64,000 nucleotides of DNA, taken from NCBI GenBank assembly GCA_900541665.1, contig UQKV01000003.1, forward strand, positions 1 through 64,000. The letters run 5' to 3'. The notes below the pieces were generated by a model. It was not told the DNA's origin and searched no databases. It saw nothing but the letters and a program-made list of their open reading frames with translations. The DNA comes from an uncultured Collinsella sp. (lineage in GTDB: Bacteria; Actinomycetota; Coriobacteriia; Coriobacteriales; Coriobacteriaceae). This document shows, in pieces, positions 26,356 to 34,998 of the stretch; positions within the stretch are counted from its first letter, which is position 1, and the number at the start of each line of letters is the position of its first letter. The position numbers and the translations under genes were made by a program.

Positions 26356-27261
26356 GTGGGGGCTATTACTCCGGGCGTACGTTTGCACGACCTTCCGCAG
26401 GGGACCGTCGAGGAACGCATTCGCATGGCGGGAGAGCTGGGCTTTTCGTGCATTCAACTGCCGAGCAAGGTGCTCTACGCATCGATGGGGATCGATCGAG
26501 GCGGCCTGACCCACGAGCTTGCCGACCATTTGCGTGCGGTGCTCGACGAGGCGGGCGTTTCGGTCACCGTGCTCGGCTGTTATAAGAATCTGGCGACGCC
26601 CGATCGCCAACAGCTCATGGATAACTTTGCCGAGTACGAGGCATGCTTGAACTTTGCCCAGATGCTCGGCGGATGCCCGGTTGGCACCGAGACCGGTCGC
26701 CCCAATGCACAGAACCGCGTTGCTGACGACCGCATGACCGATGAGGCACTCGAAGCGTTTACAGACGGGCTTGCACGCGTCTGCGATCGGGCCGAGGCCG
26801 TGGGCGGGCAAATTTTGATCGAGCCCGGTTGGAACGAGACGGTTAATACTCCGGATCGCTGCCGTGAGGTGCTGGAGCGCGTCTCGAGCCCGTCGCTCGG
26901 CGTGATCTACGACCCGGTATCGCTGCTGCACCCCAGTGTCGTTGACGAAGCGCAGGAAATCACCGCGCGCATGCTCTACTTATGCGGCAGTAAGATCCGC
27001 GTGCTGCACGCCAAGGATTTTGAGATCGTTGATAACGAGGACGGAGCCGGATGGTGCGACGGTACGGGTTCGCGCCTGGTGTGTCATGGCGTGGGCGAGA
27101 CGGGACGATATGACTTTGAGCCCGTGGTGGCCTGGGCGGCTGCCGCCTGCCCTGGGATTCCCTGCGTGGTCGAGAACAGCGTACCGGCGACGGCGGCTGA
27201 CTGCCTGGCGACACTCGAGCACATGTCTGCTCGCTGCGGGGCTTCTCATCGCGAGTTATAG
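26356..27261 (+). CDS. Sugar phosphate isomerase/epimerase-like TIM barrel protein
   Basis: 301 aa, xylose-isomerase-like TIM barrel (AP endonuclease family 2). Metal ligand motifs are visible: QILIEPGWNE with Glu, GVIYDPVSLLHP with Asp, RVLHAKDFE with His/Lys/Asp, and a late CVVENS with Glu. I chose the GTG at 26356, which follows AAGGGA and begins 2 bases after the GH105 stop; the longer frame overlaps GH105. Operon position suggests it epimerises or isomerises a sugar or uronate released by GH105. The reaction is unknown. Confidence 0.78.
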   Translation: MGAITPGVRLHDLPQGTVEERIRMAGELGFSCIQLPSKVLYASMGIDRGGLTHELADHLRAVLDEAGVSVTVLGCYKNLATPDRQQLMDNFAEYEACLNFAQMLGGCPVGTETGRPNAQNRVADDRMTDEALEAFTDGLARVCDRAEAVGGQILIEPGWNETVNTPDRCREVLERVSSPSLGVIYDPVSLLHPSVVDEAQEITARMLYLCGSKIRVLHAKDFEIVDNEDGAGWCDGTGSRLVCHGVGETGRYDFEPVVAWAAAACPGIPCVVENSVPATAADCLATLEHMSARCGASHREL

Positions 27262-27300
27262 CATTGGCTTTTGCCGTGTCGGCAGATTGAGATTACCTGT

Positions 27301-27339
27301 ATGGGGGCGGCGGTGAAGGGTCTTTATCGTCGCCCCCAT
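27301..27339 (+). other. Hairpin after the epimerase-like gene
   Basis: ATGGGGGCGGCG pairs with CGTCGCCCCCAT (one G-T pair). The following bases are TGGATT, so termination would be weak or factor-dependent. Confidence 0.55.
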
Positions 27340-27365
27340 TGGATTGCATTAAAAAGGGGAGTTGC

Positions 27366-28583
27366 GTGGCTATCCACATTGTCGAAGAGGCGAATCGTTG
27401 CCTAGGTTGTAAAAGGGCGTTCTGTCAGATTAAGGGCTGCCCGGTTCAGACGCCTATTCCGCAGGTCATCGACCTGTTCAAACAGCGTCGTCTAGAAGAG
27501 GCGGGCGAACTGCTGTTCCAGAACAATCCCATGAGCGCGGTCTGCTCCGTGGTGTGCAACCATTCGGGCCAGTGCGAGGGTGCTTGCATCCAGGGCCGCA
27601 AGGGCACACCCGTGCATTTCTCGAGCATCGAGAACTATATCTCCACGGCATATTTGGATCGTAAGGAGTGGAAGCCCGCACCGTCGTGCGGTAAACAGAT
27701 TGCTGTGGTCGGTTCCGGTCCCGCTGGTATTACCGTGGCTATCAAGATGGCCCAGCTGGGCTGTGCCGTCACGGTATTTGAGCAGCGCCCCGAGATCGGC
27801 GGTGTGCTGGAGTACGGCATCCCCGAGTTCCGCCTGCCCCGTGCGCTCGTACAAAAGTACCGTCACGTGATGTGCTCGCTTGGCGTGCGCGTGCGCCCCT
27901 CGACCACCATCGGCGGCGCACTGCACATCGATGACCTGCTACGTGACGGCTACGACGCGGTCTTTGTTGGTACCGGTACCTGGCGTGCCCGCAAACTGGG
28001 CATTCCCGGCGAGTCGCGCGGCAACGTGCTGTTTGGTATCGATTACCTGGTCGATCCCTCGAGCGTGGCGATCGGGCAGAACGTGGCGGTCATCGGTGCC
28101 GGTAATGTGGCCATGGATGTGGCCCGCACGGCGCTGCGTTCGGGTGCTCGCAAGGTCACTGTGTATGCACGCTCGCGCCATATCTCGGCCATCGACGACG
28201 AGGTCGAGCTGACCGAGCTTGACGGTGCCGAGATTGTGTGCGGCAAGGCGATCTGCGCCATCGACGATAACGGTCCGGTGTTCGAGACGGCTATCTTTGA
28301 CGAGGACAACAACGTGGTGGGCTATGAGGAAGAGCTCGACCATGTGTCCGCCGACACAGTTGTGATCGCGGCTTCGCAGGTGCCCAAGGACAAGCTTGTG
28401 CTTACGACGGGCGGTCTGGAGACCGATCATCGCGGCCTTCTTTCGGTCGACGAGTACGGTATGACCACCGTGCCTGGCGTCTTTGCCGCCGGCGACGTGG
28501 TTAACGGCCCGCTCACCGTGGTTCATGCCGTGGCAGGCGCCAAGCTCGCCGTCGAAGGCATGACCAGCTACCTGGGTCTCTAA
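27366..28583 (+). CDS. GltD-like NAD(P)-dependent flavin oxidoreductase
   Basis: 405 aa, related to the glutamate synthase small subunit. Two Cys clusters at the N-terminus should hold Fe-S centres (CLGCKRAFCQIKGCPVQ and CSVVCNHSGQCEGAC). Then comes an FAD Rossmann motif (VVGSGPAGI), an NADPH motif (VIGAGNVAMDVARTAL) and the C-terminal FAD contact GVFAAGDVVNG. It is shorter than typical GltD (about 460-490 aa) and no large subunit lies nearby, so it probably passes electrons to another partner, perhaps the reductase at 28781. I chose the GTG at 27366 after AAAAGGGGA. Confidence 0.82.
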   Translation: MAIHIVEEANRCLGCKRAFCQIKGCPVQTPIPQVIDLFKQRRLEEAGELLFQNNPMSAVCSVVCNHSGQCEGACIQGRKGTPVHFSSIENYISTAYLDRKEWKPAPSCGKQIAVVGSGPAGITVAIKMAQLGCAVTVFEQRPEIGGVLEYGIPEFRLPRALVQKYRHVMCSLGVRVRPSTTIGGALHIDDLLRDGYDAVFVGTGTWRARKLGIPGESRGNVLFGIDYLVDPSSVAIGQNVAVIGAGNVAMDVARTALRSGARKVTVYARSRHISAIDDEVELTELDGAEIVCGKAICAIDDNGPVFETAIFDEDNNVVGYEEELDHVSADTVVIAASQVPKDKLVLTTGGLETDHRGLLSVDEYGMTTVPGVFAAGDVVNGPLTVVHAVAGAKLAVEGMTSYLGL

Positions 28584-28598
28584 CACATCCCATCCATC

Positions 28599-28666
28599 AG
28601 TTGCGGTGAAATACGGACTGTTTTGGCTGTCAAAAGCTTTATCTACTCCGTATTCCACCGCAACTT
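28599..28666. repeat. 67-nt hairpin repeat (GTTGCGGTG family), copy 1
   Basis: Arms AGTTGCGGTGAAATACGGA and TCCGTATTCCACCGCAACT pair with one mismatch. TTTTT follows on the plus strand, so this copy also works as the terminator of the GltD-like gene. Three more copies lie at 31516, 44526 and 45373. Confidence 0.85.
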
Positions 28667-28780
28667 TTTGGGGGTTGAGCAGAGACTGGGGGAGCGCGTG
28701 CGGTCGGGTGCTGCACGGTTGCTGGTACGATAGGTACGTCAGCAACTGCCGCCGAGCGGCTCAAATGAAAGGAACCCTGT

Positions 28781-30730
28781 ATGGAGTCCTCTGCCTATCC
28801 AATGCTCTTTAGCCCGATCAAGGTCGGTACGACCGAGGTCAAGAACCGCGTCTTTATGCCGCCGGTGTCCACCAACCTGGCCGATCATGGCTATGTGACC
28901 GACGACTTGGTCGATCATTACCGTGCCCGCGCCAAGGGCGGCGTGGGCCTCATCATCACCGAGGTCGTGACGGTCGAGCCTACCTATACCTATCTGCCGG
29001 GTGACATGTGCTGCTACGACGACACGTTTATCCCTGGCTGGGAAAAGCTCGCCGCGGCCGTCCACGAGTATGGCTGTAAGATCATGCCGCAGCTCTTCCA
29101 CCCCGCCTACATGGCCTTTAACATTCCGGGTATGCCGCGCCTGATCGCTCCGTCCTTTGTGGGCCCGTCCTATGCCCGCGAGGCGCCGCGCCCCATTACG
29201 GTCGATGAGATTCACGAGCTCACGCATCAGTTTGGCGACGCTGCCGTGCGTATGCAGAAGGCCGGTGTCGATGGCGTCGAGGTCCATGCGGCGCACGCCC
29301 ACGGCATGCTCGGCGGTTTCTTGACCCCGCTCTATAACAAGCGTACCGATGAGTACGGCGGCTCGCTCGACGCCCGCATGCGCTTTTTGCTCGAGGTCAT
29401 CGCCGAGATTCGTGAGCGCTGCGGCAAGGACTTCATCATCGACGTTCGTATCTCGGGCGATGAGTACACCGATGGCGGCCTGACCCTCAACGACATGATC
29501 TATGTCTCGCGTCGCTTGGAGAAGGCCGGCGTCGACATGATTCACGTGTCGGGCGGTACCACCATCAAGCGCGGTTCCGCAATTCCCGCCGCCGGTACTC
29601 AGCAGGCCTCGCATGCCGCCTGCTCGCGCGAGATCAAAAAGCACGTCAACATTCCCGTTGCCACCGTCGGACGCATTAACGAGGCTTGGATCGCCGAGGA
29701 GCTGATCGAGGACGGTGCCGCCGACATCTGCATGATGGGCCGCGCCAATCTGTGTGATGCCGAGTTCTGCAACAAGGCCGCTGCCGGCAACGCCGACGAT
29801 ATTCGCCCCTGCATTGGCTGCCTGCGCTGCCTGAACGGCATTATGTTTGGCAAACGCATCTCCTGCACCGTTAATCCGGACGTGGAGCGCGACGAGGCTG
29901 GCTACGAACCTGCCGCCGAGGCCAAGAACGTGCTCGTTGTGGGCGCTGGTCCTGCGGGCATGGAGGCGGCGTTCATTGCCGCCAAGCGCGGCCACAACGT
30001 GGTGCTCGTGGACAAGCAGGACGAACCGGGCGGCGAGATGCGTATCGCAGCCGTTCCGCCGGCAAAGCAGGAACTCACCCGTGTGATCAAGTATCAGTAT
30101 CGCCGTCTTGCTGAGGCGGGCGTGAAGTGCGTATTTGGCACCGAGCTTACTGCCGAGGACATTCAGCGCGACTACGCCGGCTACGAGGTCGTCCTGGCCT
30201 ATGGCGCCGAGCCCATCGCTCCGGCCTTCATGCAGGGCTTTAAGCAGGTTATGACGGCCGACGACCTGCTGGGTGGCAAGGCTTTCCCGGGTAAGAAGAT
30301 CGTCATCGTGGGCGGCGGTACCGTTGGCTGCGAGACGGCCGATTACCTGGCCCCGTTGGTCAACGACCTGTCGCCGGCCAACCGCGATGTCACCGTCATC
30401 GAGATGACCAAGACGCTCGCCGCCAACGAGGGCGGCGCCGGTCGCGCGGTGCTCATCACGCGCATGCTCTCCAAGGGCGTTCACGTGCTGACCGAGGCCA
30501 AGGTGACCGAGATTACCGAGGATGCCATCAGCTACGAGAAGGATGGCGAGGTCCACACCATCGCCGATGCCGATACGCTGGTGCTTGCCATGGGCTATCG
30601 TCCCAATACCAAGCTGGCCGACGACCTGGCTGCAGCCGGTGTTGCCACCCACGTGCTGGGCGATGCCAACAAGTGCGGCAACATTCGCGACGCCATCGGC
30701 GATGGCTACAAGGTTGCCTGCGAGCTCTAG
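28781..30730 (+). CDS. Old-yellow-enzyme family reductase with Fe-S cluster
   Basis: 649 aa, the 2,4-dienoyl-CoA reductase / enoate reductase / BaiCD type. Residues 1-350 form an FMN TIM barrel with EVHAAHAHGMLGGFLTPLYNKRTDEYGGS. A 4Fe-4S motif follows (CIGCLRCLNGIMFGKRISC). The C-terminal part binds FAD and NAD(P)H (VVGAGPAGMEAAFIA and IVGGGTVGCETADYL). Such enzymes reduce activated C=C bonds in the cytoplasm; the substrate here is unknown. GAAAGGA precedes the ATG. It follows a hairpin repeat and converges with dhuI. Confidence 0.9.
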   Translation: MESSAYPMLFSPIKVGTTEVKNRVFMPPVSTNLADHGYVTDDLVDHYRARAKGGVGLIITEVVTVEPTYTYLPGDMCCYDDTFIPGWEKLAAAVHEYGCKIMPQLFHPAYMAFNIPGMPRLIAPSFVGPSYAREAPRPITVDEIHELTHQFGDAAVRMQKAGVDGVEVHAAHAHGMLGGFLTPLYNKRTDEYGGSLDARMRFLLEVIAEIRERCGKDFIIDVRISGDEYTDGGLTLNDMIYVSRRLEKAGVDMIHVSGGTTIKRGSAIPAAGTQQASHAACSREIKKHVNIPVATVGRINEAWIAEELIEDGAADICMMGRANLCDAEFCNKAAAGNADDIRPCIGCLRCLNGIMFGKRISCTVNPDVERDEAGYEPAAEAKNVLVVGAGPAGMEAAFIAAKRGHNVVLVDKQDEPGGEMRIAAVPPAKQELTRVIKYQYRRLAEAGVKCVFGTELTAEDIQRDYAGYEVVLAYGAEPIAPAFMQGFKQVMTADDLLGGKAFPGKKIVIVGGGTVGCETADYLAPLVNDLSPANRDVTVIEMTKTLAANEGGAGRAVLITRMLSKGVHVLTEAKVTEITEDAISYEKDGEVHTIADADTLVLAMGYRPNTKLADDLAAAGVATHVLGDANKCGNIRDAIGDGYKVACEL

Positions 30731-30787
30731 TTAACCCCTTGGCGCATGTGAGGCCTATCCCTGCGGCGTCAGTCGGTAGATAGCAAA

Positions 30788-30825
30788 AAGCGGCGGTCGT
30801 CCCGTACGTGGGACGACCGCCGCTT
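30788..30825. terminator. Bidirectional terminator between the reductase and dhuI
   Basis: AAGCGGCGGTCGTCCC pairs perfectly with GGGACGACCGCCGCTT around GTACGT. A run of A before it gives a T run on the minus strand, ending dhuI; the plus side is weaker. Confidence 0.9.
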
Positions 30826-30850
30826 GCGTTAGCTGCAATGAGCCGTGGGA

Positions 30851-31492
30851 TTAGAGGCCCAGGATCTCCTTGACCTTGGCGATGATGGCCTCGTCGGTTG
30901 CGTTGGCAAAGAAGTACTCCTGGAAGTGCTCGCCGGCAAGTGCCCCCTTCACCAGGTCCTGATCGATCTCGCCCAGGACGTCGACGAGCGGACGCATGGT
31001 CACAGCGCGCACGCCGTCGAGGATCTTCTTGTTGTGCTGCTCGGGCTCAACACGCTCGGCAGGATAGCCGTTGCCCGAACCAAAGCCAAAGAGCTTCTCG
31101 AAGGTGTACTCGAGGTTGAGCTCCTGGCCCCAGCCGTTCTTAAGAGCGAAGGGCATGGCGACGGCGTTGCCATCGTTGACCTGGGCAAAGGTGTAGGCGT
31201 CGAGCGGGTCGGCAACGTGGCCGCACAGCACGCCGGGGAAGGAGTTGCAGGCGAGCATGGCGCCCTCGCCGGTGCCGCAGCCGGTCACGACGTAGTCGGC
31301 AGCACCGGAGTTCAGCAGCACGGCGGCAAGGATGCCGTTCTGCACGTAGGTGAGGGGCTTGGAATCGGCGTCGGCATACATGCCATAGTTAAAGACGGTG
31401 TGCCCCATGGGCTCGACAACCTTCTTAAGGGCAGCCTCGATCATAGGGTTCTTGGAGTTCTGAGAGTTTTCGTTGATCAGAGCGATCTTCAT
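30851..31492 (-). CDS. dhuI: RpiB/LacAB-family isomerase, probable DhuI
   Basis: 213 aa, RpiB/LacA/LacB family. The N-terminus MKIALINENSQNSKN and TGCGTGEGAMLACN carry the expected active-site region. RpiB homologues paired with a KduD-like dehydrogenase were shown in streptococci to be DhuI, which isomerises 4-deoxy-L-threo-5-hexosulose uronate (from unsaturated uronates). Here kduD/dhuD lies directly upstream on the same strand, 140 bases away, with a hairpin repeat between. The symbol rests on that pairing; a ribose or other sugar isomerase is the alternative. Confidence 0.75.
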   Translation of the reverse strand: MKIALINENSQNSKNPMIEAALKKVVEPMGHTVFNYGMYADADSKPLTYVQNGILAAVLLNSGAADYVVTGCGTGEGAMLACNSFPGVLCGHVADPLDAYTFAQVNDGNAVAMPFALKNGWGQELNLEYTFEKLFGFGSGNGYPAERVEPEQHNKKILDGVRAVTMRPLVDVLGEIDQDLVKGALAGEHFQEYFFANATDEAIIAKVKEILGL

Positions 31493-31515
31493 TGCGAATT
31501 ACCTTTCTATTTCTA

Positions 31516-31582
31516 ACTTGCGGTGAAATACGGACTGTTTTGCCTGATAGAAGCCAAAACCAATCCTTATCTCACCGCAACT
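31516..31582. repeat. 67-nt hairpin repeat (GTTGCGGTG family), copy 2
   Basis: It lies between dhuI and kduD, ending 24 bases before the dhuI start. Arms pair imperfectly (ACTTGCGGTGAAATACGGA against the complement of CCTTATCTCACCGCAACT). Confidence 0.8.
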
Positions 31583-31632
31583 CAAATGAAAAACGAGTGG
31601 ATGAAACCTGATATGGGCAGTTGCGGCGACGC

Positions 31633-32442
31633 TTATTGAGGCTGCTTTCCAATGTATGCGAGGATTCCGCCGTCGACGTAGAGGATGTGGCCGTTGACGA
31701 AGTTCGACGCGTCGGAAGCCAAGAACACGGCGGGGCCCTTCAGATCCTCGGGCGTGCCCCAACGGGCGGCCGGCGTCTTGGCAATGATGAACTGGTCAAA
31801 CGGGTGGCGGCTGCCGTCGGGCTGCGTCTCGCGCAGCGGTGCGGTCTGCGGCGTGGCGATGTAGCCGGGTCCAATGCCGTTGCACTGGATATTGGCCTCG
31901 CCAAACTCCGAGCAGATGTTCTTGGTGAGCATCTTGAGTCCGCCCTTGGCCGCGGCATAGCCGGCGATGGTCTCGCGGCCCAGCTCGCTCATCATCGAGC
32001 AGATGTTGATGATCTTGCCGTGGCCCTTGGCGATCATGCCGGGCAGGCAGGCCTTGGACACGATAAACGGTGCGTTGAGGTCAATATCGACGACGCGGCG
32101 GAAGTCCTCGGCGCTCATGTCGAGCATCGGGGTACGCTGGATGACGCCGGCGTTGTTGACCAGGATGTCGGGCGTGGTGCCAAAGTCGGCCTCGATCTTG
32201 GCGATGAGCTCGGCGACGACAGTCTCGTCGGTGACGTCTGCCACGTAACCATGAGCCTCAAAGCCCAGCTCACGGTAGTGCTTCTCGGCTTCGGCGACTT
32301 TGTCGGCGTGACGGGCGTTAAAGGCGATCTTGGCGCCGGCCTCTCCGAGCGCCTCGGCAATGGCCATGCCAATGCCGTAGGTGGCGCCGGTCACCAGTGC
32401 GACCTTGCCGTCCAGACGGAAGCTGTCCATAAGATCAGACAT
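31633..32442 (-). CDS. kduD: SDR dehydrogenase KduD/DhuD (2-keto-3-deoxygluconate forming)
   Basis: 269 aa, classical short-chain dehydrogenase. NAD(P)-binding TGATYGIG near residue 17, NNAG, catalytic Ser in ICSMMSELG, Tyr-x3-Lys in YAAAKGG, and IQCNGIGPGYIATP as in gluconate 5-dehydrogenase/KduD proteins. It probably reduces a 2,5-diketo-3-deoxygluconate-type compound to KDG after DhuI. I chose the ATG at 32442 after AAGGA. One GTGAACGTTCAC-like site lies only 17 bases upstream, where a bound repressor would cover the ribosome-site DNA, and a second lies at 32548. Confidence 0.88.
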   Translation of the reverse strand: MSDLMDSFRLDGKVALVTGATYGIGMAIAEALGEAGAKIAFNARHADKVAEAEKHYRELGFEAHGYVADVTDETVVAELIAKIEADFGTTPDILVNNAGVIQRTPMLDMSAEDFRRVVDIDLNAPFIVSKACLPGMIAKGHGKIINICSMMSELGRETIAGYAAAKGGLKMLTKNICSEFGEANIQCNGIGPGYIATPQTAPLRETQPDGSRHPFDQFIIAKTPAARWGTPEDLKGPAVFLASDASNFVNGHILYVDGGILAYIGKQPQ

Positions 32443-32458
32443 AGCGATCCTTTCAAAA

Positions 32459-32559
32459 GAAACGTTCATCTATATAAGTCTTGCTTTTCATACAAGGTCA
32501 GTATAGGTGAAGCGGCGTAATAGCCACCCCTTATTCCCTAAAATCAGGTGAACGTTCAC
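32459..32559. promoter_or_regulatory. Two LacI-type operators before kduD
   Basis: GAAACGTTCATC (32459-32470) is a diverged site just before the gene, and GTGAACGTTCAC (32548-32559) is a perfect one 89 bp upstream. The second lies 43 bases from the stop of the GntR gene. Confidence 0.7.
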
Positions 32560-32602
32560 TTTTAAAAGGCGAACGGTAGTCTCGCCCTTGCCGTGCGGAC
32601 GT

Positions 32603-33295
32603 CTATTTGCTCTGTTCCTGCGCTCCCTCTGCGATCATGTTGCGGTTGTACACCAGATGCAGGTACATCGCGTCGTGCGCTGCGGTGGGATTGCGCGCGG
32701 CGATGGCGTCGGCCACGCCACGGTGGGTGCGGATGGTTTCCTCAACCAGCTTTTTGCCGGTCACGTCAATAAACAGGGGGACAGACGCCTTGAGCACGCC
32801 CATTAGGCGGGGAACGACGAGGTTGCCGCAGCTTTCGGCAATTGCGATGTGAAACGCGGTGTCGGCGGCAGAATAGTCTTCGTCCCGCGCGGCCAAGTGC
32901 TCGGACTCATCGCAAAGCTCTTTAATGCAGATGATTTGATCGTCGGTCGCGTGCTCTGCGGCCATGCTGGCCATCTGCGGCTCGATCATAAAGCGCACTT
33001 CGAGCAGGTCGCGTGCCAGGCGCCTCTTGTCATCGATAAAGGTAAAGCCCAGCGGATCGTCGGCAACGCCGGGGTTTGATGCCACATAGGTGCCCGAGCC
33101 CTGCTTAATGCGCACGATGTTGCGCGACTGCAGCAGCTTCATAGCCTCGCGTACGGTGCTCCTGCCAGCACCCAGGCGCTCGACGAGCACAGCCTCCTTG
33201 GGCAGGCGGTCGCCTTGCTCAAGATGCTCATCCAGGATCAGTTGAATAATTTTCTCCGAAATCTGCTCGGGGAGTCCCGAATCGGCTCGTGCCAC
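32603..33295 (-). CDS. GntR-family regulator, FadR subfamily
   Basis: 230 aa. N-terminal winged helix (IIQLILDEHLEQGDRLPKEAVLVERLGAGRSTVREAMKLLQSRNIVRIKQGSGTYVA), then an FCD effector domain with likely metal-binding His (EHLAARDEDYSAADTAFHIAIAESCGN and HRGVADAIAARNPTAAHDAM). GTG start at 33295 after GAGGTG. It is divergent from the GntP permease and the IlvD/Edd dehydratase. CATCAGA-type sites lie before its own start and before gntP, so it probably represses both; the ligand would be a sugar acid. Confidence 0.88.
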   Translation of the reverse strand: MARADSGLPEQISEKIIQLILDEHLEQGDRLPKEAVLVERLGAGRSTVREAMKLLQSRNIVRIKQGSGTYVASNPGVADDPLGFTFIDDKRRLARDLLEVRFMIEPQMASMAAEHATDDQIICIKELCDESEHLAARDEDYSAADTAFHIAIAESCGNLVVPRLMGVLKASVPLFIDVTGKKLVEETIRTHRGVADAIAARNPTAAHDAMYLHLVYNRNMIAEGAQEQSK

Positions 33296-33318
33296 GCTTC
33301 ACCTCATATCAAAAGAAT

Positions 33319-33516
33319 TCATCAGAGCTATTCTAGCTCATTTAACAGAAGCCGCGGTGGTTCGCTCCGACAATGGAGAACTGTAAGTGGCCGTTTACCG
33401 TAAAAAACAGATCGTTCAGCAAATACATCAGATGTATTTCGAAAAAGTTTCCCTTTTAAACATCAGACCTATTGAAAACGCGCTATAGTCTAAGCCGAAT
33501 TCAAAAGGTCTGATGA
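33319..33516. promoter_or_regulatory. CATCAGA-type sites in the GntR-GntP divergent region
   Basis: Four related sites: TCATCAGAGCT (33319-33329), the perfect dyad AAATACATCAGATGTATTT (33421-33439), AACATCAGACCT (33459-33470) and its inverse AGGTCTGATGA (33506-33516). Their shared core and placement between the two divergent starts suggest GntR operators. Confidence 0.6.
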
Positions 33517-33528
33517 ATTGGAGGAAAG

Positions 33529-34890
33529 ATGTCAGACCCAACGTTTATGGCCGACCCCACCAGGCTGGTCATCGCCGCCATCGTGGGCATCGCGCTGCTG
33601 CTTGCGCTCATCATTAAGTTCAAGCTGCATCCTGTGCTTTCGATGATGGTCTCGGCGCTCGCGATCGGCATCGGCGCCGGTATGCCGCTCGACCTGGTGG
33701 CGGACACTGTCACCAAGGGCGTGGGAACCACGCTGCAAAACATCGCCCTGCTCATTGGCCTCGGCTCGATGTTTGGCCAGATTCTTGAGGAGAGCGGCGG
33801 CGCCAAGAAGATCGCCCAGACCTTCATCGATACCTTTGGGCAGGATCATTCCAGCTGGGCGCTGGGCATTACCGGTCTGGTTATCGGCACTACGGTGTTC
33901 TTTGAGGCCGGCGTGGTCGTTTTGATCCCACTTGCGTTTAGTGTGGCATCGCAGACCAAAAAGTCGACGCTCTACTACGGCATCGCGCTGCTCGCGGGAC
34001 TTGCCGCTGGTTATGCGTTTGTGCCGCCATCGGCCGGGTCGGTTCTGGTCGCCGGCACGCTCGGTGTCGACCTGGGCACCATGATCCTCGTCGGTATCCC
34101 TACCGCCTTCATCGCCATGGCGATCGCCGGCGTCATCTGGGGTCGCAACGTGGGCGGTCGCATCTTTACCGATGTTCCGGAGCACTTTACCTCTGCCGAG
34201 GGCGCGAGCGACGAAAAGGAGCTTCCCTCCTTTGGCATGGTGCTTGCCATCGTGCTCACGCCGCTTTGTTTGATTTTGCTGGGCACGCTGTCCTCTTATA
34301 TCCCCATGCCCGCCGAGCTCGCCTCGATTCTCGCCTTCCTGGGCAAGCCGTTCGTCGCTTTGACGCTCGCCACGCTCGTCGCGATGTATCTGCTGGGCGC
34401 GCGCCGCGGCTACTCCGGCGCCGAGCTCAAGGCCTTGCTCGACCGCTCTCTTAAGCCCGTCGGCATGATCTTGCTGGTTATCGCTTGCGGCGGCGTCATT
34501 CGCTGGATGCTGCAGGACTGCGGCTTGGGCCAGGTTATTGGGCCCATGCTCGAGGCTTCACCGCTGCCCTTGGTGGTCGTTGCCTTTTTGATTGCCGTCA
34601 TGGTGCGTGCCTCTGTTGGCAGCTCCATCGTCGCTATGACCATGGCATCGGGCATTATGGCCGCCATGCCCGCGGTCGCCGGCGCTTCGGTGCTCATGCG
34701 TGCCTCCATCTGTCTTGCTATCTGCGGCGGTGCCACGGCCCTCTCGCACGTCAACGATGCCGGTTTTTGGATGTGCTCCTCGTTCCTGGAGATTGACGAG
34801 AAAACCACCCTCAAGTCCTGGACCATTATGGAGACGCTCATCGGCCTTTCGGGTCTTGCCTGCGCCCTGGTGATTTCGTTCTTCGCCTAG
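33529..34890 (+). CDS. GntP-family gluconate/sugar-acid permease
   Basis: 453 aa, about 12 membrane segments, gluconate:H+ symporter family. Typical are FKLHPVLSMMVSALAIGIGAG, GLGSMFGQILEESGGAKKIA, FFEAGVVVLIPLAF and the C-terminal INDAGFWM-like HVNDAGFWMCSSFL. GGAGGAAAG precedes the ATG. It is divergent from the GntR gene and followed by an IlvD/Edd-type dehydratase, so it imports a sugar acid such as gluconate, KDG or a galactonate-like compound (inferred). Confidence 0.9.
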   Translation: MSDPTFMADPTRLVIAAIVGIALLLALIIKFKLHPVLSMMVSALAIGIGAGMPLDLVADTVTKGVGTTLQNIALLIGLGSMFGQILEESGGAKKIAQTFIDTFGQDHSSWALGITGLVIGTTVFFEAGVVVLIPLAFSVASQTKKSTLYYGIALLAGLAAGYAFVPPSAGSVLVAGTLGVDLGTMILVGIPTAFIAMAIAGVIWGRNVGGRIFTDVPEHFTSAEGASDEKELPSFGMVLAIVLTPLCLILLGTLSSYIPMPAELASILAFLGKPFVALTLATLVAMYLLGARRGYSGAELKALLDRSLKPVGMILLVIACGGVIRWMLQDCGLGQVIGPMLEASPLPLVVVAFLIAVMVRASVGSSIVAMTMASGIMAAMPAVAGASVLMRASICLAICGGATALSHVNDAGFWMCSSFLEIDEKTTLKSWTIMETLIGLSGLACALVISFFA

Positions 34891-34998
34891 TTCGCGTAGC
34901 TAAGCATCTTTTGCCGAGGGCATCGCTCGGTACCCATTTACACCTGATTCATTAACCAACGATTGGTACAACCGTTCAAATCAAAAGAGGAGAGCATC

